Source: Diphasiastrum complanatum
Lineage: Eukaryota; Streptophyta; Lycopodiopsida; Lycopodiales; Lycopodiaceae
Assembly (NCBI GenBank): GCA_029204225.1
Contig: CM055106.1
Span: 38,899,827 to 38,963,826, forward strand
DNA: 64,000 bases
Direction of reading: 5' to 3'
How positions within the stretch are numbered: position 1 is the first letter of the stretch; each line of letters starts with the position of its first letter. Position numbers and translations under genes: made by a program. This document shows positions 58,797 to 64,000 of the stretch, piece after piece. The notes under the pieces are model-generated. The model was not told the origin of the DNA. It made no database searches and saw nothing but the letters and a program-made list of their open reading frames with translations.

Positions 58797-59356
58797 TTTT
58801 GTTTGCATACTTTCATTTTTGACAGGTTTTTTTACTCGCCTCGCCCTCAAACTTTTTTCCACTTTTTTGTAATTATTTCTACTCACCATTGTTCCAGTGA
58901 GCAAAGCAAACCAAGAGGCCTATTCTGTGAACTCGACGAGTAAACTGCTTTTACTCGCGTTTACTCGCCAATAGTGTTTTTTACTCGCCAGTCTTTTTTC
59001 CACTTTTTTGTAATTATTTCTACTCACCACTGTTCCAGTGAGTAGAGCAAACCAAGAGGCCTATTCTGTGAACTCGACGAGTAAACTGCTTTTACTCGCG
59101 TTTACTCGCCAATAGTGTTTTTTACTTGCCAGTCCAATTTTTGCATTTTTACTGAGAGACTTTACTCACCATCAATACAGAGTGTTCAGTAGCCTCATAG
59201 CTAACATTCTGGAGATCGACGAGTAATCAGTTTTACTCATTCTAGATCTGGTAGGACATTATCTGGTAGATCTAGTATCGACGAGTAATCAGTAGATCTG
59301 GTAGGACATTATCTAGTAGCCTCCAGAGTGGATAACGTCCTACCAGATCTAAGAAA
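58797..59356 (+). promoter_or_regulatory. Gypsy-B leader with tandem repeat and opposed TTTACTCG/CGAGTAAA motifs
   Basis: A 143-base unit (starting at about 58851 and 58994) is repeated about 2.1 times. Through the leader, TTTACTCGCC- or TTACTCACC-type strings alternate with CGACGAGTAA (about 58933, 59074, 59218, 59278). Neighbouring copies form small perfect hairpins, for example CGAGTAAA-CTGCT-TTTACTCG near 58938-58957 and GAGTAA-TCAGT-TTTACTC near 59222-59239. The Gypsy-A leader has the same architecture with a different motif. Confidence 0.75.
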
Positions 59357-60095
59357 TTGTCCACTCTGGATTCTCCTGATCTTGAGGAATTTGTCAACGT
59401 ACGTATCGACATATATCACGAACACGTTCACGTAGATCCAGCTTTGATGGACAATCCAGGGCCCTTCGCACCTCACGCAGTTCGGAACTTTCCCAAAATC
59501 GACCTCCCAAGGTTTGATGGAAATGGAGATCCGCGACAATTTTTGCAAATCTATACTCAGGCGTATAGAGCCTATGGAGACAACAGCCCGCAAGAGCTAT
59601 TAAGAAACTTCAATCTGTCCCTAACCGATACCGCGAAAGATTGGTATTTCAATCTTGAGCAAAATGAATGAGACGATTGGAATATCTTACAGGCTGAGTT
59701 CATCACCAGTTTCAAAACCACCCCGCTCCCTCTCTGATCCCTTTCTGCAATTAGGACATATCTGTATGGATAAGAAAAATAAATCCTTGCGAGATTATAT
59801 TGAACGGATCAAGAGATTGCGAGGTGGATGCGATCCTGATAGTGTCCCAGGCCACAACGTCCCAACATGGTTCATGGCAAGACTACCCAAGGAAATCAAG
59901 CAGCAAATGAAACGAAGAGACAAGTATGTGTCTTTTCAAGTAGCCTGCGCGTAGAAAAGAACGAAGAGCCAAATGTAAGGATAAGCTACATGATGATGCC
60001 TCTACCTCTACGTCCAATAGCACTGATTCCATCATATCTGGCATAGAGAAGTTGCACACCCAGAGCAATGAGCGGTTTAGAAAGCTCACCACCGA
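59357..60095 (+). pseudogene. Gypsy-B gag remnant
   Basis: Capsid domain: RNFPKIDLPRFDGNGDPRQF, LQIYTQAYRAYGDNSPQELL, AKDWYFNLEQNE, a stop at 59669 and a frame change, then SLRDYIERIKRLRGGC, NVPTWFMARLPKEIKQQMKR and a Ser/Thr-rich hinge. It is homologous to the Gypsy-A gag (both have PR/KYDG/FDG, FLQIY, DW-FNL and RDYIERIK/VK). It is truncated near 60095 by a minus-strand copia fragment. Confidence 0.8.
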
Positions 60096-60097
60096 AG

Positions 60098-61218
60098 GTA
60101 GATGAATTGTTGTCTGGTATAAGCTTTGTATTCAGTAAACCACTCCCTTCGGAGAATCATGTGTTGGGTTGCACCACTATCCAGATACCAGTAGTCATAG
60201 TCTTCATTGCTACTTTTGTTGTAAGCCATTAACAGTTCTGACGGTTTGTCTTCATCAAAAATTTGCTCCTTGAATTCCGCCGCATTGGTAGAATTCAGTT
60301 GTTGGTGTTGTTGTTTCTTGGCCTCGTTCTAGATGCGAATGCAACGCTCTTTGATGTCGTGATTTGCCCTCTTACAATATTTGCAAAAGAGCTTCTTGCG
60401 CGATCCATTGTTCTCGGATTGAGTATGAGACTTCTGCTACTGCACTTGATTCTTGCCTTTGGAATTGTTTTTCTTCTTGGTGAATAAAGCCAGGGACTCG
60501 TCTTTGACGAACAGATCACTGGTCTTTCTCTGCATTCCTACTTGAAGAAGACGATCGATGACCTTTTGAAGAGTCGGGTCAGCTTGAGTGGAGATCATCA
60601 AAATAAAGTGCTCGTAGGACTTTGGCAAAGAAGAAAGCAAGGTCATGACAGCGTCATCATCTTGAATAGCACATTTTACAACAGATAATTGATCTAATAA
60701 AGATTTGAAGTTGTTGATGTGAGAAGTGATAGTTGTAGAATCAGACATTCTTAATGTAAAGAACTTCCTTCTAAGGTGTAACCATGTGGTCACATCTTGA
60801 GTCTCATACAGATTCGATAACAAGTCTAGTGCTTCCTTGGAATACTTGCAGGTGATAACGTGAGAATTCTAGGAGTCGGCCAGACAACATAATCGATGCT
60901 AGGGCTTTCTGATCTTTGATCTTCCAAGCCTTTGCTAACTGATTATCGTCGTCTGGTTTCGGGTCAGACCCATCTACAACATCCCAAAGATCTCTATCTA
61001 TTAACATCATCCAGAGTTTCAACTTCCAGATGTAAAAGTTAGAGTCATTGAACTTGTCAATGATCCTAACTTTGTTGCATGAAGAAAATGAGGAGTTACC
61101 GGTAAGAGACATACTAACTGTAATAGAAATAGACAATCTCTCGGTTTATTTAACTGAGCTCTGATACCAATGTGGGAATGCTAGCACTGGTAGGATAGAA
61201 CAAAATGCTCTGATACCA
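60098..61218 (-). pseudogene. Copia-5 gag and protease (UBN2 type), truncated
   Basis: Minus strand. Starts at 61112 (MSLTGNSSFSSCNKVRIIDK) and reads KLKLWMMLIDRDLWDVVDGS. A frame change near 60830 leads to LSNLYETQDVTTWLHLRRKF, LSSLPKSYEHFILMISTQAD, a Lys/Asn-rich stretch, a knuckle CKYCKRANHDIKERC (spacing CX2CX4HX5C, one residue longer than usual) near 60350-60395, and the protease YLDSGATQHM near 60170. It ends at the junction with Gypsy-B. Two primer-binding-site complements (CTCTGATACCAATG) lie at about 61155 and 61209, about 55 bases apart. Confidence 0.85.
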
Positions 61219-61345
61219 ATGTTAGGGAATCCGAACCGAGAGAAAAAAGGAATAATGTGGAACAGCTCCCAAATCGATGTATATAGGATCGGTTAAAAAC
61301 AAATGTGTGTTTAGACACTAGTCTGATCACATCCACTGAAGGGTA
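61219..61345 (-). mobile_element. Copia-5 5' LTR end (minus strand)
   Basis: On the plus strand it starts TGTTAGGGAATCC directly after the second primer-binding site complement, so the minus-strand LTR ends GGATTCCCTAACA. The LTR's other end is not seen; gypsy-like coding sequence appears by about 61590, so it is truncated. Confidence 0.5.
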
Positions 61346-61589
61346 TTTGGAGTTACTATCAATTTGCTAGAATCAGAAGGTTCAACACGGAATAATGATG
61401 CAGAAAATTGCGCACGTTCCTTAGGCATCAGAGATGGTCGTCGTCTAATCAGATGCTCAGGAGTCGGAGACGTCCATGATTTGTCAGATTGAGTGAACGA
61501 GCTGAACAAGCAAATAGATTGATGTAATGAAACCACAACAAAAGAACATCCACATAAAACACAGATGATGAAAGAATGTTGCTTGTATA

Positions 61590-61930
61590 TTACATTCAAT
61601 GCTTGTAATGAAGCATCATTATGCCTTGCTTGACCAGAAATTGGCATTTGGCCGGGTTCAGAGATATGCTGAATAATCGACATTGGATGAACACTTTCTC
61701 TAAGCAAGCTAAATGTTCAGCTCTAGAGGAGTGGACACACAAGTCGTCCATGAAAATCTCAAGGAAGTTCCGTAGAAAGTAGAAAATATTTGAAGGCATA
61801 GATCATCACTCGTTGGAAGGCGATACCCAATCCGTGTGTTCCATCTCATAGATGAATCCTACATTGAGAAGCTTTTTCAATTCTTCTTGAATTAGCTGGG
61901 CGTACCAAAGGATCCACTCAACAAGTTTCA
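61590..61930 (-). pseudogene. Gypsy reverse transcriptase fragment
   Basis: Minus strand. The first part (about 61930-61840) gives QLIQEELKKLLNVGFIYEME followed by HTDWVSP, the start of a gypsy reverse transcriptase. A large deletion jumps to QRVMIYAFK and then FLEIFMDDLCVHSSRAEHLA with the MDD polymerase box, and SISLNPAKCQFLVKQG. Frames change several times. Confidence 0.75.
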
Positions 61931-61981
61931 CAAGCCTCTTGTTTGATCTAGTACCTTACCAAGCTAGTTTTTGAGGAGGAG

Positions 61982-63129
61982 TGTGAAAAATTGGCAAAAT
62001 CTAGCTTGGTTATTTTACATTTCTTGTATATGAGAAAATCTCAGACACGTGGAGCATGTTCCCACGTGAGGAAAATATGCAAAATCATCTTAGTCATGTT
62101 GAGTTAGGGGTACTTAAATTTTTATAGACATCTATCCATGTGAGAGTAGGTGATAGGGCCATTTTTGGCATGAGGCAAATTGTGCAAGTACACATGTAAA
62201 AGATGATTAGGCCAAAAGTAGAAAGTGATGTAGCTCGAGTTAAGTTAGGCTACTTACATTTGTCAAGTTGAGGTTGGGTGTGTGACTCATCACTATGTGT
62301 TGGCATGAGAGTTAGTGACCAATCAAAAGCTAGAAATCCATCAAGATTGGTCCAATCAATAGAGAGCACATATGTCACTCAACCAATAGGATTTAGAGGA
62401 GGTAAAAAAGGGGTCCAATCATATTTCACTCCCCTCTACCTCGAGTTGCTACATATATTAGTCTTGGTTCATTTTAATCAAGAAGTTTGGAGTTAATGAG
62501 AGTTTCTACATTTTGAGCATTTTTTGCTTTCTCTCTCTACTCGAGTATTGGTACTTGGATTCTCTCTCTACCCGAGAGCAAGGCTGTTTTGTACTTAGTT
62601 TTTTCCATCTCGAGTCTCCACATATGTGAATGTACTTTGGAGCGTGATATATGCATGTTTCATTGTGCTCTTGCCTTATATTTGTGAGATAGATCTTGGA
62701 ATTCAATCTATGCTTGATCTATTGTGCAATCACCCACATCTTAGGAGATCAAACACACTTTTGGGCTGTCCCACACGTGTGAAACTCAACAATGCTCATG
62801 GAGAATGAGTTCTATGGCCATAAAAGAATATCTTTGGATAAGTCACATTATCGATGATGAGACTCAAGTCCTTTTGAGAAAACTCCAAACAATTTTTTCT
62901 ATGTTTTGCAAGCTTTTGTCTCTCCGTTGTTTGCTATTACGTGTGGACTTGGAGTGACTCTGTAACTCTACTAAAAAATATTGACAAAATTGATTTAACA
63001 AAAAATTCGAAAATTAATACATATTGTCAAATACCTTTTTGTTCCGGAGTTTTAGCTTGTTATCTGAGCACTTTCGACTGCTCAAAAGTTGTACAAATAG
63101 ACAATCTTGATTTTTTAGAAATTTTCACA
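61982..63129 (+). mobile_element. Candidate copia LTR related to the inverted-repeat arms
   Basis: Starts TGTGAAAAATTGG after a purine-rich GAGGAGG tract, and a matching end AAATTTTCACA occurs at 63129. TATA-like ACATATATTAG near 62452 and CACACGTGTG at 62772-62781. The part at 62500-62790 resembles 15800-16060 of arm 2. No primer-binding site follows 63129 and no target duplication is evident, so it is either a 3' LTR or a solo LTR with lost borders. Confidence 0.45.
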
Positions 63130-64000
63130 AGACCAAAATTTCTCTTCCAACCTTCATGAAATATGAATAACTCAAAATCCCGCTCACCCTTACAACATAC
63201 GACAACTATTTTTAGTTGGCTTTTCATTCTAAAGAGGTAAATACATAACTTTAACCAGTCTTTTGCTTTTGTATTTTTTGTATTAATGTGTTAATGAATG
63301 TTTATTTATTACGTTCTTCTCTAATGAGTACTCATTTTATGTGTCTCCTTGTTTTAGGTATCTAGTCGATAAAAAAATTTATCATAGAAAAAATTTCAAA
63401 TAAGGACAAGTTGCTAAGGGGATGTCAACATCAAAGAAGAAACCCACCCAACCCGCACTTGCTCCAATACCTTCAGACATGGGAATTTTTTGAATGGAAG
63501 AACATGCAGGGAATCCCTTCCCAAAAAATAATAATAAACGTCTTGTCAAGAATTGCAGAGGAACAATTGAGTCTTGTTGAAATGGGAAAGGAGTTTCAAA
63601 GATTATTTTTTTTTGTAATCATTAGAGTTTTGCCTTAATATTTTCAATGAACAAAAAAATTCTAACATAATGGCTGAGTTCATCTTTATTTTTTCATGTG
63701 TGTGTTTCAGTTTTTCCTTCTTTTAATGAATCTGTTCTTGTTTTGTATTAATCTATGTTGGGCATAGCTTTCTCCCTTCCGATGAATTGTTTTTCTCTCC
63801 TTCTAATGGTTTTTGTCTTGTATTAATCTATGTTGAGCATAGTTTCTCCATTCCAATCAATTGTTTTTTTTCACAATCCAGGTTTTTCTTTTTCTAAGAG
63901 TCCCTTTTATGTTGAGCATGGGTGACCACTCATCTTTTTTTAATTTAACCAATTTTTCATGTCTTATTCTTTTAAGACTAGGAAATTTGAAATTGCTCAT
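63130..64000. other. No gene recognised; a 90-base imperfect tandem repeat
   Basis: TTGTATTAATCTATGTTG(G/A)GCATAG and its surroundings repeat at about 63735 and 63815. A 75-codon frame (63411-63638, plus) shows no domain. Confidence 0.4.

Noticed and set aside
63411-63638. 75-codon plus-strand frame
   Set aside because: No recognisable domain and low-complexity T-rich DNA follows. Not distinguishable from chance.

Overview
The window looks like repeat-dominated nuclear DNA of a land plant. Plant Ty1/copia, Ty3/gypsy, LINE and Helitron remnants are nested in one another, many primer-binding sites read TGGTATCAGAGC-like, and the one clear host gene has two short GT-AG introns. The copia proteins and the single-domain isonitrile-hydratase-like gene make me favour a seedless plant such as a fern, but that is a low-confidence guess.

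Layout. 1-3716 and about 15653-20014 are two arms of a large imperfect inverted repeat; the left arm runs off the window edge. Each arm holds a 22-bp minisatellite, a CA/GT microsatellite and LTR-like DNA, and the right arm also carries a fragment of a DnaJ (J-domain) gene. Between the arms lie an unrecognised 407-codon reading frame (4576-5799, minus), an LTR piece, a broken gypsy gag, an intron-containing broken transposase-like gene, a solo LTR, a long (TA)n tract and a tandemly duplicated Helitron helicase fragment. The best host gene, a three-exon DJ-1/PfpI (isonitrile hydratase-like) gene, lies at 20129-21127, just outside the right arm.

23.5-39.3 kb is a nest: a LINE is cut by a copia element (Copia-2, 5' LTR 27857-28923). 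That element was split by a complete but dead copia (Copia-1, 29184-34833, target duplication CTAAG), and a gypsy element (Gypsy-A) abuts its truncated pol. 39.3-41.7 kb is almost featureless. 41.7-46.1 kb holds a third copy of the arm sequence and two minus-strand copia 3' ends. 46.1-47.1 kb is simple repeats and a foldback. 47.1-57.3 kb is a second nest: a gypsy pol fragment duplicated in tandem (587 bp), with a solo LTR later inserted in one copy, and a minus-strand copia (Copia-4) whose gag is split by a plus-strand copia (Copia-3, 51274-55459, target duplication ACAAC). 57.4-63.1 kb holds further copia and gypsy 5' and 3' pieces.

Most pol frames carry stops, frameshifts or deletions; only Copia-3 keeps a long open frame (791 codons) and it lacks reverse transcriptase. 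Two cross-element patterns stand out. A CACACGTGTG palindrome recurs in many different LTRs, and the leaders of two related gypsy elements each carry their own short motif repeated in both orientations.
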